The notes below the pieces were generated by a model. It was not told where the DNA came from. It did not search any database and worked only from the letters and a program-made list of their open reading frames with translations. Shown here piece after piece: positions 27,601-41,490 of a stretch of DNA of 64,000 nucleotides (position 1 is the first letter of the stretch; the number at the start of each line of letters is the position of its first letter). The translations under genes and the position numbers were made by a program. The stretch lies in assembly GCA_020746105.1 (NCBI GenBank), contig CM036658.1, positions 15,732,689 through 15,796,688 of the forward strand, in the 5' to 3' direction. Origin of the DNA: Trogon surrucura (Eukaryota; Chordata; Aves; Trogoniformes; Trogonidae).

Positions 27601-30114
27601 CTATTTCAAACCTAAGCAATGTAGTGGGCCAGACTCCAGAAAATATAAATCCATCATGGATCCCTTGATCTCCATTTCTAGCAGAAAAAAACAAAAACAA
27701 CTGGTTTATTTGAAATAGGTTTTTTAGTTTTTGATGTCGTGTGCAGATGAATAAAAACGGATGATGGAATGGCTCTCCTCATATCTTGTATTCTTGATAC
27801 AGCAAAATAATGTGGAAGAATTCATTGGCTTCCGGACAGTAAGATTTGTTAATTATAATGAACATCTGAAGGCTATTTAAGCATATTTTGCTCTGGCCAA
27901 TCTTGAAAGTATAAAGCACAGTGAAAGCTATTTAAAGTTCCTGTAAGTATGCTTAATATCATAACATAAAGCAAACAAAATTCAATGGTTGTGAAAGAAG
28001 TTAATGGTCCTCTCTAGCTTTAAAAAATATGAATCTACAAAGAAGATATAAAAATGTCCCAGAAACATTACTACTAACAAAATAAAATAATAAAATACAT
28101 AAAAGTTCCCCCTTAGTTGTATATGTGAATATCTGGTTACCTCTTTCAAAGACTTTTGACTGAGCATCTTCCCAAGACTATGATGTTGCTTTGAGGATAA
28201 AGACCCACGATTCACAGGAACAATAATCTGAAAAAAATAGATTAACTAATATGTAACTTGTTCTCATCTAAAGAAGGTTACAAGCAGTCATTTCTGTGTG
28301 TGAGTCTATCCTTATGCCACAATGCATTATGGATTAGCCAATGTGGGCTCATATTAGAACTTGCCCCATCATATCAGACTACACCAGAAAATGACTGTTG
28401 CTGGCTCCTTGTCATTATTGATATCTCCTGCTTCCACTGGCAAGTAACCAACACTTGCAACTTGACTGGAAGCTTGAAATCAATATCATAACAGCTGGTG
28501 CCATAATGACCACATTTCTTTCTCGTTCTCCTCAGACATGTATTCATAGAGAGAGATTTAGAAATTGATTTCCTACTTGGCAGCCCTTAGTATCTGCAAA
28601 GTCCCTCTGCCATCACAAGCACAGTGACATTCTACTGAAGTGGAAGACGGAAATGTAAGGACAAGAAAGACTTTCTAGCCCATGGTACGCCTCTACTCCA
28701 AGTAGGAAGATCTAAAATGGGCTTCTTGGACCTCTCGGAAGTTTTGATCCAACACTGACACACCTGAAATGGAAGCTCCATTTTTATTCAAGCAGAAATT
28801 AATTTTATTTTCTTCTTTCCTTCTAAACTCTGGGCCATATTCACTGATAGCGCATGCCCCTTATACCCCTCAGATTCAAGAGCATAATGAGTGATTCAAA
28901 CCAAAGCTTGAGTGAGGGAAGGCAGTGTGATTCAGTGCCTAAATTAGGCTCCATAGTAAGCCATCTGGATATTCTGTACTTGGGCAGATCAAATGAATAT
29001 CCTTTTGCTGCTCTCTGCCAGAGAATGCAGCACTCCTGCACGCCACGAAACAGAGTTTTAGCCTCAGCTTTTTACAGCTACATGTGAACTTTACTGCAAT
29101 AACACTCAAAGAGATGGATTTCCCCTGTTTAAGTTGCTCATAGCATCAGGATTTTTTGCCTATTCATCCCTCTAGGTTGTGTGTGACAGTCTATCTGCGA
29201 AGTTAGAGGAAGCATAGAGATTATGTCAAGCTCCGTTTTAACTCTCATTTAAAAACACAGTGATTATTTTTGTTTCATGTAGCAGCTGCAGAATGGCTAC
29301 AACATTTTCAGCCAGTTCTGTGCTGTCCCCTGCAACCTGATGAATTCAAAATACCCTGGCACTGTCTTCCCGAAAGGCTTGTACTGATCTGCATATTTTT
29401 TAACTTGTTCCAATTTCCAGTAGTTTCTTCAAGGTTTGTTTGAACAAATAAGAATTTGCATTTGAGGTGTTTCCCACAACAAAAGGACACAGTCGCTGAA
29501 CGTGGTCTTTGTGCTTTCTCTTGGAACCCAGTTATTTGTTGCACAGATGACATGTCACTGTTGCAGTTCCCTGGCATCTGTAGTTACCGTTGCCACTAAT
29601 CCAGCAATTTCTAGTGCACATTTTAGGGCCACACCAGCCAATTGTTGCTCTTTGATTGCCTCCTTTTGCACACCACACACTAATCAAGTCTGCAAAGCAA
29701 CACTGAAACTCTAGGGCTCTACACAGCTCCATTAACTTTCTTAACTGAATCAAATAATCAGAGTTTCCTCTGTTTCATTCGTTCTCCACTCGGAGACATA
29801 TTTTTCACTAATAATAGATACCATATACATAGATTCACTATGAACTTTGGTAATTCTACTTAGTAAACACACAGCCTCATGAAGATTAGCTTTACATGGG
29901 CTATCTTGTCTGGCTTATCAAGGGGGACACAAGAAGCACCAGTAGTCATTCAGATAATTTTAAAAGTTCTCACCAAATGTTTACAGGTCACTACATTTCA
30001 GTTTCTTGACCTAATAGCTTTCTGTATGTGCTGAACAGTATATGCAAACTTAGATAAACAACTCAGTTTGTGGTACCTTGATGATGTACCTGCAAAACAA
30101 CAGCACAGAGAAGG
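18665..30114. other. Intergenic DNA, nothing certain
   Basis: About 11.4 kb with no recognised gene or transposon copy. It includes the 15-bp duplication at 24186-24215 and an unexplained plus-strand open frame at 20772-21212. A string resembling the ZNF143/THAP11 site (ACTACGTTACCCAGAATCC) lies at 23214-23232. None of these is strong enough for a gene or promoter call. Confidence 0.4.
24186..24215 (+). repeat. 15-bp perfect tandem duplication
   Basis: The unit TACCCCAAGTAAGAT occurs twice without a mismatch at 24186-24200 and 24201-24215. It is probably a slippage event. Confidence 0.9.
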
Positions 30115-31800
30115 AAGGAGAGGGGGGAACATGGTAACAGAAGATAAGGAAAAGGCTGAGGTACTTAATATCTTCTTTGCCCCAGTCTTTAACAAGAAGA
30201 CTGGCTGTCCTCAGGGCAACTAGGCTCCTGAGTTGGTCGACAGGGATGGGGAGCTCAATATCAGGAGGAAGTAGTTAGTGGCCTGCTGAGCTGCTTAGAT
30301 CCCAACAAGTCCATGGGTCCAGATGGGATTAATCCTAGGGTGCTGAGGGAGCTGGTGGAAGAACCGACTAAGCCGTTCTCTGTCATTTACCATCAATCCT
30401 GGCTAACTGGGGAGGTCTCCGATGACTGGAGGTTGGCCAACATGGCACCCATCCATAAGAAGGGCCAGAAAGAGGATCCAGGGAATATAGGCCTGTCAGC
30501 CTGACCTTGGTGCCTGGCAAGGTTATGAAGCGGATCATCCCGAGTGCCATCAAGTGGCAAGTAGAAGACAATCGGGGGATCAGGCCCAGCCAACATGGGT
30601 TTAGGAAAGTAAGGACCTGCTTGACCAATCTCATCTCCTTCTATGATTGAGGACTCATCTAATGGATGAGGGGAAGGCTGTGGATGTGGTCCACCTTGAC
30701 TTCAGCAAAGCCTTTGACACAGTCTCCCACAGCATCCTCCTGGAAAAGCTGGCAGCCCATGGCTTGGACAGATGCACCCTTCACTGGGTTGAATACTGGT
30801 TGGATGACCAGACCCAGAGAGTGGTGGTGCATCCACTTGGTATTCAGTGACCAGTGGTGTCTCCCAGGGCTCAGTGCTGGGTCCAGTCCCATTCAACATC
30901 TTTATTGATGACCTGGATGAGGGAATTGAGTCTAACCTTAGTAAGTTTGCAGATGACACCAAGCTGGGGGTGAGTGTCGATCTGCCGGAGGGTAGGAAGG
31001 CACTGCAGAGGGACCTGGACAGGCTGGGTTGATGGGCCGGGACCAACTGCAGTGTCCTACACTTGGGCCACAATAACCCCCTGCAGCGCTACCGACTGGG
31101 GGAGGAGTGGCTGGGGAGCGGCTCGGTAGAGAGGGACCTGGGAGTGCTGGTTGACAACTGGTTGAACATGAGCCAGCAGGGTGCCCAGGTGGCCCAGAAG
31201 GCCAATGGCATCCTGGCTTGTGTCAGGAACAGTGTGGCCAGCAGGAGCAGGGATGTGATTCTGCCCCTGTGCTCAGCACTGGGGAGGCCTCACCTCGAGC
31301 CCTGTGTGCAGGTCTGGGCCCCTCACTGCAAGAAAGACCTTGAGGGGCTGGAGCGGGTCCAGAGGAGAGCAACGAGGCTGGGGAAGGGACTGGAGGGAAA
31401 GTCCTGTGAGGAGAGGCTGAGGGAGCTGGGGGTGTTTAGCCTGGAGGAGACTCAAGGGGTACCTTATCACTCTCTACAACTACCTGAAGGGAGGGTGTAG
31501 TCAGGTGGGGGTTGGGTTCTTCTCCTGGGCAACCAGTGACAGGACGAGAGGGCACGGCCTGAAACTGCATCAGAGGAGGTTTAGGTTGGATCTCAGGAAT
31601 CCCTTCCTCAGGGAGAGGGTGCTCAGGCACTGGGATGCACTGCCCAGGGAAGTGGTGGAGTCACCATCCCTGCAGGTGTTTAAGGAGAGGCTGGATGTGG
31701 CACTTAGTGCCATGGTCTGGCTGATGTGGTGGTGTTGGGTCATAGGCTGGACTTGATGACCTCATAGGTCTTTTCCAGTCTCAATCACTCTGTGATTCTG
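30115..31800 (+). mobile_element. CR1 LINE copy C, 5' truncated, older subfamily
   Basis: About 1.69 kb, the longest CR1 piece in the window. It starts in ORF2 (a stretch encoding VTEDKEKAEVLNIFFAPVF) and ends with TCACTCTGTGATTCTGT. Its ORF2 is spread over several frames (for example 30313-30504, 30647-30850, 30847-31032, 31063-31500 and 31505-31756), so at least four frameshifts or stops have built up. Reverse transcriptase blocks are still readable: [32 protein letters not shown] and KFADDTKLG, with the catalytic Asp residues kept. The C-terminal region and 3' UTR (GGCTGGACTTGATGACCTCATAGGTC) differ clearly from copies A and B and match the 3' piece at 45709-46026, so these two share a subfamily. 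Confidence 0.94.
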
Positions 31801-33099
31801 TAAAATCCTTCCATGGGAGACAGGTATGCTGGAGTGGGACGTGTTCTTTTGTTTTTCCACAGAAGACTGGAAGCTGAGCTCTCCTGAAATTAAAACGAGT
31901 TTTGCTGTAGATAGCAGCCTCAGACCTTGATTATTACAGCATTCTGTTTCCTTCAGCATTTTACTAGAATAAGGCTCAACAGAAGCAAATCCCATGAGAG
32001 ATGTGTATCCCAATGCAGAAGCCTTACCTGACATTTTGCTGCACCCAATAATATTGTGATACATGTTTAAATGATGCGAAGGACTTTGTGGGAGAAACCG
32101 GTTAATGAGTATGTCAATTTAGATGTTGAAATCTCACATCAGGAAGGTCTCTAGAGGAGGCTCCTCCCTACACTGAAAGCTCCTGATATTCACCTCAAAG
32201 AGAAAAAAAAAAGAAGCTAATATGAGTATTCTACAATTATCATATCATTAGGCACAAAAAATTAAAAATTAGTTTGGGTTGGGGTACAGCAGGCTGACCT
32301 CAGTCTAAGTGAAGAACTGCCAATAGGGTGATAATAGAGATACCCTGAGGAGGCAGGATACATTTCAATTGCGAGAGATCTGGCCATCAGGAATGGAGGC
32401 AAAGAGACAGGATAGAGCTGAGGACCTGGAGAATGTGTGCTGTTGGTGCTGGATGAAGGGTATAGATCACTTTGGAACAATAACTCAGGCCTTCACACAG
32501 ATGTACCAAGATGCTTGCTACACTCTGAAGTTACAGAAAGGTACACTTTAAGCATTAATAATACATGCACTTAATACTGAACAAAGCCACAACATTCACT
32601 GAAGGCAGTTACTACTTACAGGTCATTATTTACTCTCTGCAGCAAATTGTCAGCCTTTTTGTTCAGTGCTTTTCTCAGATTTAATACATATATCCTGAAA
32701 AAAAATAAAGGTGGGGTCTGCGAAAGATACAGAAAATACAGCAAATCCTTGCAGTGAATAGAAAAGCAAAAGGCAGAAAAAGCCAAGAAAGATGTGCTGT
32801 CTTTCAGTGATTTAAAGACATGATTTTATTTGGTTTTTTTCACAATGTACTTATGCTTTTCAGTGAATGTGATAGGATTCATTAGAGGAATTCTCGGCAT
32901 TTAGGAGCTTTTAAAATATGGATAAATCTTACTCGTAAAATGTTGTACTCTCATTTCTGCATTTCTCTCTCTCATTCACCTCTCTGTCACATTTTCCTTA
33001 ACGCTTCTCACTTTAGCTTTTGAGAGGTGTTTATTGCTAGAATTTTCTACCAATAGCTATTTGAGCGCGAGAAACATACTTTACATCTATTGCCCAGAG

Positions 33100-33137
33100 A
33101 AGTGAAAAAGAAGTGAAAAAGAAGTGAAAAAGAAGTG
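33100..33137 (+). repeat. 11-bp minisatellite, 3.5 copies
   Basis: The unit AAGTGAAAAAG is repeated perfectly three times (33100-33132), followed by a partial AAGTG. Confidence 0.9.
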
Positions 33138-35049
33138 TTTCCAAAGAACTACAAAGCTTTACTACTTACTGGCCTTGCAAAATAGAAAAGAACTACCTGG
33201 CAGGAGGATGGAAGAGCAAGAAGTAATGCTTAAAATCCCTAAGTTACTGCTTCAGCCTGTGCATAAATTATCCCTCTAGAGGCCAGCAGAGTATCAAAAA
33301 CATAATACCACGGTAGACCCAACTCTTACTCAAATTATTAAAATTCAGAACTTCTTCCAGCTATGCAAAGGCTGCCTTTTGCATTGAGACTGAACTGTTC
33401 TGAAAGTATCGTGGGAATGGAAAAGCATTGCCATAATATTACCTTTATTATGGATCTAAATTCCTTATGTAGTGTCATGGATGTTAGAAGCAGAGACTGC
33501 TCATCAAAACAGATATATTGTCTTCATTCATAGAGGGAATATCTGCTCATTTAGGCAGCGTGTTTCAGATTAGTGCACACTTAGGAGAAACTGCGTATTG
33601 TGGTCAGAGCCAGGAATGGGACTCCGCCATATGCCAGGACTGATTTGCTGTCTCTGAACTTTGGGTCTTGCTTTTCACCAGTCTTGCTACTGTAGTACTT
33701 TCAATGTACAGCCGACCTGGGAGAAACACCTCCTGCCTCATAGGAGTGATGGGAACATTAATTACTGTAATTAACCAGATGGAAAAGCCTTGATAAAAAG
33801 TGCACCTGGAATGCAAAGCAACAAGAGATTTGGAAAATGAAACAGGTATACACATGTCTTAGCATTTTTTTCTAATGAGTGTGTTGATCTAATGCTTTCA
33901 TTTCGAGTGGGTCTTACTCTAAAGCTTGTTTCTGCAGCCCTCACACAGACACATTCCCACAAAAGTTTGCTTGAGGAAGGGCTCGAGATTCAGCTTTGTG
34001 TGTTTTGTCTTGGGGCCAAGAAATATTATCCTTTTAATTAGCAGGTCCATTTCTTTGATAAGTGTTTAAGTGGCTTCACTGCAATTTCATCTCTTCAGTT
34101 GTCATCCAGCACCTGGGAGGTAAGGAAAAAGGAAGCAAGCACTGAATTTTTCCATCGTTTCCACACAGGGATATTTCTGAGACACTGTACTTGTGTGGGT
34201 GGGCGGATGCATGGATAGACAGACGGAAAAGGGAGTTTCCTTTATGGGATTCCAATAATTGGTATGTGGTTTACATTCCATTCATGTGAAGGACTCTTAT
34301 TTTAATCAGAAACAGGCTTGGGCTACTAAACTACCTCTAGTGTTCAAAACATGCCCCTGCTTTCAGTCGGTGACTTTTCTCACATGCATCTTTTCTTTGA
34401 CACCCATGGGCCCCAAAGAGTAATGTGGTCATTTACCACCGAGAACTCAGCGTCAGGTCCTATAATAGGTGTTGGTTCAGAGCCTACTTCCAAGCAGAGG
34501 TTTTCTGATTGCTAGCTTCACAAGCAGAAGCACTTTACAGCGTGGTATTTGAAACTGGCATCGATTTCTTGACGAGGGTTTTGGTTTTTGTGTTCTCTTT
34601 CCTAGGTTCATCCAACTCCGGGAAAGCCTTGTCTGGGCAGTGTCATGGAGGTCTGGCAGCACAGCTTGGTCTTAGTAGCCAGACACTAATGCAGACAGCT
34701 GCCGAGAAAAGCCCCGTATTCAGCAGCTGGACTTGCTGTTGTGCATTAAGCACAAATGAATGAGGGGCTAACACCCTGTCCAGAACTAGTCAGACTAAAT
34801 AAACAACAACACAAGACAAATTTCAGTTTTGGAGATGGTGAAAATGTGGAGAACTTCAACATCAACTGCTGCCACCCAAGAACAGGGAAAACCTATAACA
34901 ACTTCTGTAGTGTATTGGCATGCTGTCATTTAGAACTCTCTCTGAACCATTTGTGACAGGCCCACAGTAAACCCTAAAAATTTCTTCAAATCCCACCTTT
35001 CCCCATCAGCTATATTGTGCTGCTGTCCAGATCTGTTTACTCTTAACTT

Positions 35050-35493
35050 TTAATTACACCTTAATTGCATTAGACAAGTGAGAATTGCTAATATCATGAA
35101 AGAGTCAAAAACACCAAATGCCTCTTCCTTCTTCCTTATGAGCCAACAGTTTCTCGACAACATTAATTTCTCCGCTGGCACTGGCAGGTGAGAAGTATTC
35201 AAAGCTGTGTTCTGGGTCACAAAGGTCTCAGCAAAATTCTCCATCCACAACTTGACGATTTCCTCTCTCACACCACAATGAAGCAGGAACCCCTCTCCTC
35301 GGGCAAAGGTCTTTAGCCCTGCACCCTGCCAAGACCTCTGAGAGTTGTGGGCCCATCCTGTGCTACCCAGGGTTGCTTTATACCTGTCATAGGATGCCTT
35401 AACCCAATAATGTTCTCGTGCTTCCCCTTCCTGAGCTTTCACAGATTCTGATCTCTCAGGCTCCAAGATTGACTTTGAAAGAGATTCTTCCAC
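35050..35493 (-). other. Unassigned 147-codon open frame
   Basis: I do not recognise the product. The frame runs from ATG at 35493 to a stop at 35050 and has an unusually protein-like composition: an acidic, Ser-rich start, then a mixed segment with EHYWVKASYDRYKATLG and REEIVKLWMENFAETFVTQ, then a hydrophobic end. Just upstream of the ATG on the minus strand lies CTATAG, which could serve as a splice acceptor, but no donor or neighbouring exon is evident. It sits in the intergenic region about 14.5 kb downstream of ERCC6L2. It may be a chance frame, a decayed pseudogene exon or an exon of a lineage-specific transcript. Chance is the default reading. Confidence 0.2.
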
Positions 35494-35769
35494 CTATAGC
35501 TATTGAGCATTAGAGCAATAATGAAGATAATCCTGTAAATACATGGATCTGACAGTTAGGCTGTTGGTTGCATTGCTAGTTTGGAGTAAATTTACCAAGG
35601 TCAGTGATATTCTGATCACTGAATATGGAATTTGAAACAGAATCTGTTTCGGCCAAATAATTTTCAGTTAGATGAATAATATTTCATAGGGTTTTCTAGC
35701 ACTGTCCTGTCCTTTAGGTTTCACCTGCAGCTGCTGGTTTGGTTCATTAGCATCCTGACTGCATTCTGG

Positions 35770-35858
35770 AATTTTTTTTTTGGTTGTTTCTGTTTTGGTT
35801 TGGTTTTGTTTATTTGTTGTTGTGGGTTTTTGTTTGTTTGTTTTGGGGTTTTTTTTTG
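35770..35858 (+). repeat. G/T-rich low-complexity tract, (GTTT)n-like
   Basis: Runs of T are separated by G and GG (TGGTT, GTTT and TGTTTG units), with one 10-base T run at the left and a 9-base T run at the right. A similar tract lies at 59697-59772 in the ERCC6L2 intron. Confidence 0.85.
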
Positions 35859-38800
35859 CCATGAAACAAATCATAAATTATTTTGGATGCTGAGATTTAG
35901 CACAGAGCTGGCATTTGCTACAATGCTTTACTGCTGGACCCCCAAAGGTTTTCCAGGGTAGAACCATTTGCTTACTTACGCTGGATGCCAAAACAGCTTG
36001 ATACAAGGAGTCTTTGGATTCACCTTTTTTTGGGGGGTGGTGGTGTGACTATAATGAGTTTGAACCACATTTGATTAAAGGAAGGTGAAACGCTGAATCA
36101 GCTATGACCAGCACACCACAGGGGGCTCCTAGTAGCACAGGCAAATCAATTAATGATTCCCAGTGCTCTCCCTGCACTGATCAGACAGCACCTTCACACG
36201 CCAAGAGCTATAACCCAGCCTCTAACGTTAATTAAGGTGTGACTGCTTAAACTTCTGCGGTTTTTTTTTCCTTCTCTTCCCTTGGCTGGCCAAAACTGTT
36301 CAAGTGTTGCTGAAGGTTATTCTGTTTGAGTATTAAAAAATGCTTAGCTAAATAGGTTAGCTTATTTGCTTTTGCTGATAGTAGCAGTCCACCCACAGAG
36401 CCCTTTCAAATCTCTTCAGTGTTTTGGAAACTGGATAAGGGACTTATTCAGTGACATGCAAGTTTGGCCTGAGCCAGGAACGAAGCGTGCATTTCATGAA
36501 ATGAGAAATAACCTCAGACCACACACAGAGTGTAATTTCTGAACTCCAGCTTGGGTTCTCTTCCCCTCGTCCCCAAACACACATACACACACTCCTGCTA
36601 AAAAACAAGATGATGACTGACATCCCTAAATCCTTTAACCATTCTCCTACAGCTAAGAGCAGAGCTTAGGTGGCTCGTTATTAGCAACAAGCTGATGAAA
36701 AAATGGATTACTACAGTATGTGCATACCATGCCAAAGAGAAATAGCAGAAAGCCTATGCCATCTAAACACAGTTTTCAAGAGGAGAAACTGCTGATGCAA
36801 ACTTATTATTTTTACTGCCCAGGGAGATGAGGAAAAGCCAGCCCCACAATTTCCCTAAAGAATACTGTTGGTTCTGTCATTCCTTGTTTAGTTAAACTAA
36901 AATCACCAAGTGTTTCAAATACTGTTTTCCATTATAATTCAGAGAAATAAAGCAGACAGATAAGTTTATTGCATATAAAAAACCCCCTCACATCCTTTCC
37001 TCTCTCAGGCACAGGAACTATGTTGCATGGCTTGTGAGAACAAACTACACACAGAATAGGCAAAGGGCAAACTCTTCCACAAGCCCTTACTCCATCGCTC
37101 CAACATCACCTCCAGAGCTTAATTCTCTGCAGCCTTAGAGCAAGCGACTGCACGCAAGCACGGAGACATTAGCCAACCCCTTGATCACCCCTCAAATATT
37201 TGTTCTGTGCTGGTCTAAAACAAGCAGCTTCCTTGCATTCAACAAGTAAGGAGCTCTCCTGCCTTACAAGCATAGCACCTCTGCTGAACTGCCCCTGCAG
37301 AGCTTACAATGAACAAGCAAAGGAGCTCTCAGGCTGACTTCTGTACCTCATTCACTGCTTTGCACCTGATCAGCAGTACCAGACAACCGAGTCATTGATA
37401 TCTACCCTAACATCCCCGATCTTCTGTATCTACTTATGCATAGAAATGCATATCTATACTTGTATTATATGCACTGGTATTACTTCCAGTAATAGTTAAG
37501 CTAGCTTAACACCCTCCATTATACGACTCTGCTTTCAGTTGTTTATAACTTTGCCAAACTCTAAGTGCTCAAGCTGAAATCTTCCATGCTGAGTGTCTGT
37601 GTCAAGATGAATTTTTCTGGTAAGTTTCAACTGAAATAGTACAGCTGCTCTGAATATAGGGTTAAAGGGGAGCAATCTGCCTTTCCCCGTTTTTCTTACA
37701 GCCATTTCACTAAGAATCTCTTTTGTCTTCATGCTTTGTGAGAGATACTAGGGGTTGAGAAAAGGGGTTACCTTACTGTAAGGGATCAAACTGTCAGGGT
37801 CATGTCCAGTACTAGCGTACTGAACACTTGCCAAATTTTGGCCAAGTTATGGTTTTAAAAACTGTGTTTTATCCATGCTCCACATAAGCCTCCTAGAAAC
37901 TAGCATGATTATTTTCTGAACACTCCATTGAAAGATAAGATGACCTGGACCTCACATACCTCCTACACATTCATCACCAGTTTGCATGTGCATCCTTCCC
38001 ACAGATGAACTGAGCATCCTCTCAGTTACAAAAGGATCTGTGGGGCAGTTTGGAATTTTGCATGCAACTTCTCGCCCTGGCCCCCAGGACGTGCTGTGGC
38101 ACCAGAACTGAGACCTGAGACATTCTGCCCGTTGCACCATCAATAATGGTGATGGTGCCCAGGCTTGGAAACAAGCTGAAGAGCTAGGAGTAACAAGAAA
38201 AGGATGGAAAAGCAGAGCAGACTCCAAGACACAGATGCAGAATAGCCAGGGCATAATGATCCATTGTGTGAAGTGCACAAACACTGTCCCCAGGCTGTAG
38301 AACAGAACCAAGAATTCACAAATGCAGCACTCTTATTTTCAACCAGCTTCTGTGACATCTACTAGCAACTACATCCTTTCTTCCCCCAACTGGCCAGTCC
38401 ACAGAAGAGACTGTAACCTACTGCTTCCTGCTATTAGCCACTCCAATCAGTCAATGAATGAAAATGGTGATTCTACATGTTGATGATGATCCGTGTGAGA
38501 ATCAAACAGTTCCGAGTAATAGAATTCTCCTTTTTATTTGAAAGTTTTTAAAAAGCACGTTGTCAAAACTGTACTAGAAATATAAAAGCTATAAAAAACA
38601 CTCAAAATTTAGAAAGTGACAGCATTACAAATGCTCAAGCAAATGGTGTAAATGCATTACAGTATGGTCCTCAACTGTGTGCTTACTGATACTTTTTCCT
38701 AAGGACATCACCATTTTTCTCTGCAGAGGACACCACAATTCTGGAAAGACCACCTAATTTCTTTCCCTTTCAGATTTGTAGTTTTTCCCTACGACTGTCA

Positions 38801-40189
38801 CAGCACAAAGCCAAGAACAAAGAAATTTCAGGTTGCACCCCAAAATCAGCTGCAGTCTCTGGCGGCTGGAAGAAGCCGCAGCCGCACAGTGGCTACTGCC
38901 TCAACTCATCCAAACCACGCTACTGGGTAACTATAATCTTTTCCACTTAATTCCCAGTTCCCTGTCTGAATAAAAACAAAAGGTAAAAACAGACGCATCT
39001 CACAGACTTCATGTCTGTCACCCTGTAATCTTGCAAGGCTAAAAACGGAAGTTGTCTGCTACCAGGAGGAACAGACTTACTGCAGCTTCCCAGCAGTTCT
39101 CACCTCTGAAGGAATGAAACAACAAAAGATAAACCAGTGACATGCGTAAACTATAGTAACTCAATTACAGAGGGTCTTATTGCTCACTCTGAGTCTTAAA
39201 CACAAAGTCTTCTATTAAGATGACTCTTGGGATTTCCATGGTGAGGAAAGTAAAATAAAAATGTCCTGTTCTAATTTATTTAACTCCCTTAAACTTTCTA
39301 AAATTGCTTTCTTACCATGATCTTTTTTTTCTAGACACATCATCAAGACTACCAGGAGACAGCTGTCTCGTCTCATTGTAGAGGCTAGGACTTCACGTGT
39401 CAGATGAAAAACTGTGATCACACTGAACCTACCACCACAGTCTAAATAACTAACCACATAGAGAAAAACACTGCAGTATTGCAAAAAGACCAAAACCTTT
39501 ACCATTCTTCAGATAAGGGCGGCAGAACAGTTGACATGCTGGACATCAGGGTCTCCAGGTGCACACATGTTCCACGTCTTTGGTTTTTTTGGTCACTAGT
39601 TAGGATATTCCTCCTTTTACTGGTATCCATGAATGTTAATATGTAGAGTGCCTGAACCAAAGGGTAAAGGAAAATTTTTAAAAACCCACAACTTTAAACG
39701 GTTTTCCTCATTAATACTGAGGATTTTAACCTTTCCATTACATAAATAATAGCAAGTACAACTTCTCTCTTTTAGTGCCTTCCTACTACTTCTATCTCCT
39801 TCAATGAAGTGGAATTTATTAAAAGAATCCCTTCATACATATTGAGAAATTTTTCAAGAGAAATACCACAGTCTGAGCCAAGTGAATTCTCATATTTAAT
39901 TTATTCTTCCTTGTTCACGTGTGCAGTTTACAAAGAAACAGACATGAATCCACTGAACTCAGGTATGCGCTAAGGATGCAGGTTAAGATCTTTCAGTGTT
40001 TTCTTAGCAACCTAACGTTTTCTGAAGTCCAAAATTCTAAACTGCAACATTCCCAAGGTTCAAACAACAGTGTACCAAGTAAGTAGGTAAAATATAGATT
40101 GTTTGGTTTGCCACAGATCTAAAATATGTATTTCATACAGTCATAATTATTCTCCACGTACATGTCCATGTATTGTATAGATAATCTAC

Positions 40190-40290
40190 AACTGTAATTT
40201 ATACTATGCATATCGATGTATAATATATATGGACTATATATATTATCTATATAATATTACATGTAAATATGTATTATCTACCTTTAATGA
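40190..40290. repeat. AT-rich (TA)n-like low-complexity block
   Basis: Dense TATATA, TATAAT and ATGTAT words with almost no G or C. It is an ordinary AT-rich simple-sequence region. Confidence 0.7.
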
Positions 40291-41490
40291 TTAGTAATGT
40301 AAAGTAATAATGTCCATTGCAAGGAACTTAGATTCTGGTTTTGTCAGCTACTGCAGAGAGTGACATGTCAGAAGCAGAACAGAACTTTAACGTTTAATTA
40401 GAGAGCTAATCCTTGATATTCCCTCCAAGTATAACACTCTTAAAGTAGAAGTAGTGTATTGTAATACAATAATATATGCAATCACAACTACAAAACAGTG
40501 AGGAGCAGAGACAGAGGCAAGAGGAGCCTGAATTACTCTAGCTATGCTAGCATGGTATCTGCAATAGAAGGACCAAGGAAAGTTCAAATCTGAACTTACT
40601 GTGGAGGTGAAGAGACCGAAGCACAGAAGAGAAGTTTTAAGAAAACAGCCTTTCTCAGAGGTACTGAAATTACATTCCCAATTAGACCCTCAGCATGACT
40701 TTTTTTTCCTTGCCATTAAATTATAAACTAGAACAACTAAAAACTGTGCTGGAACTTCCATCACTGCCTGAATCATAGAGAGTCCAGTGCTGCCAATGGT
40801 TGTGAGCATTTACTTCAAACAATATAAACAGACATCTGGTATTTGTTTTTAAAGTAATTGGCACAGAATGATTTTCAGAGTGATACAGGAGATCATGTTT
40901 ACATGAGCATTCACTTGATGGAAATGACTTACTATCAAACCATAGGGGAAGCAAATCCCTTTAGTATAAACAGTTCTGTTGAAGTAAAACAAAGATTCAT
41001 TTGGATTTGAGCTGGTATTCGTTTAGCATCTGAGCTATCCCCACTCTTTTGCCATTGTCTTTAATCAGTACAGCATTAGGGATTGTGAACGCCGATGTGC
41101 ATGTTCCAATGCTCAGCCATTGCAACATGCTACAATACATTGGTGGAAATTCTAATATGATTATGCTGTGTGTGCGTCACCTCAGAAAACAAAGCTTTAG
41201 TGCAGCAGGCCCGCTCATACTCTAGTTTGTGTAAGTTATGTGTGCAATCTCCATTCATAATGTGCACAGACACACAGACATGGGGTCAGCTTCTGACCAC
41301 TCGATTCCATCCTCTCAGCTCAAGCAAACTCAGAGAACAATTGGGATAATCCATCCTCGTGTATCATAAATATACAATATACCTACACTCAATTATTTCT
41401 CTCATTTTAGAGCACCATCTTCACTTGGTCTTTGAAAAAGGAAATTCACCTTTTTATATGCCAACTAAGCAAAGATCAGGATGCCAAGCA

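Larger units (their letters stand above)
31801..41490. other. Intergenic DNA with simple repeats
   Basis: About 9.7 kb with no recognised gene. It contains the 11-bp tandem repeat at 33100-33137, the G/T-rich tract at 35770-35858, the AT-rich block near 40190-40290 and a 147-codon minus-strand open frame at 35050-35493 of unknown nature. The patch 36140-36250 has paired TTAATTA-like sites and looks non-repetitive. Confidence 0.4.
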
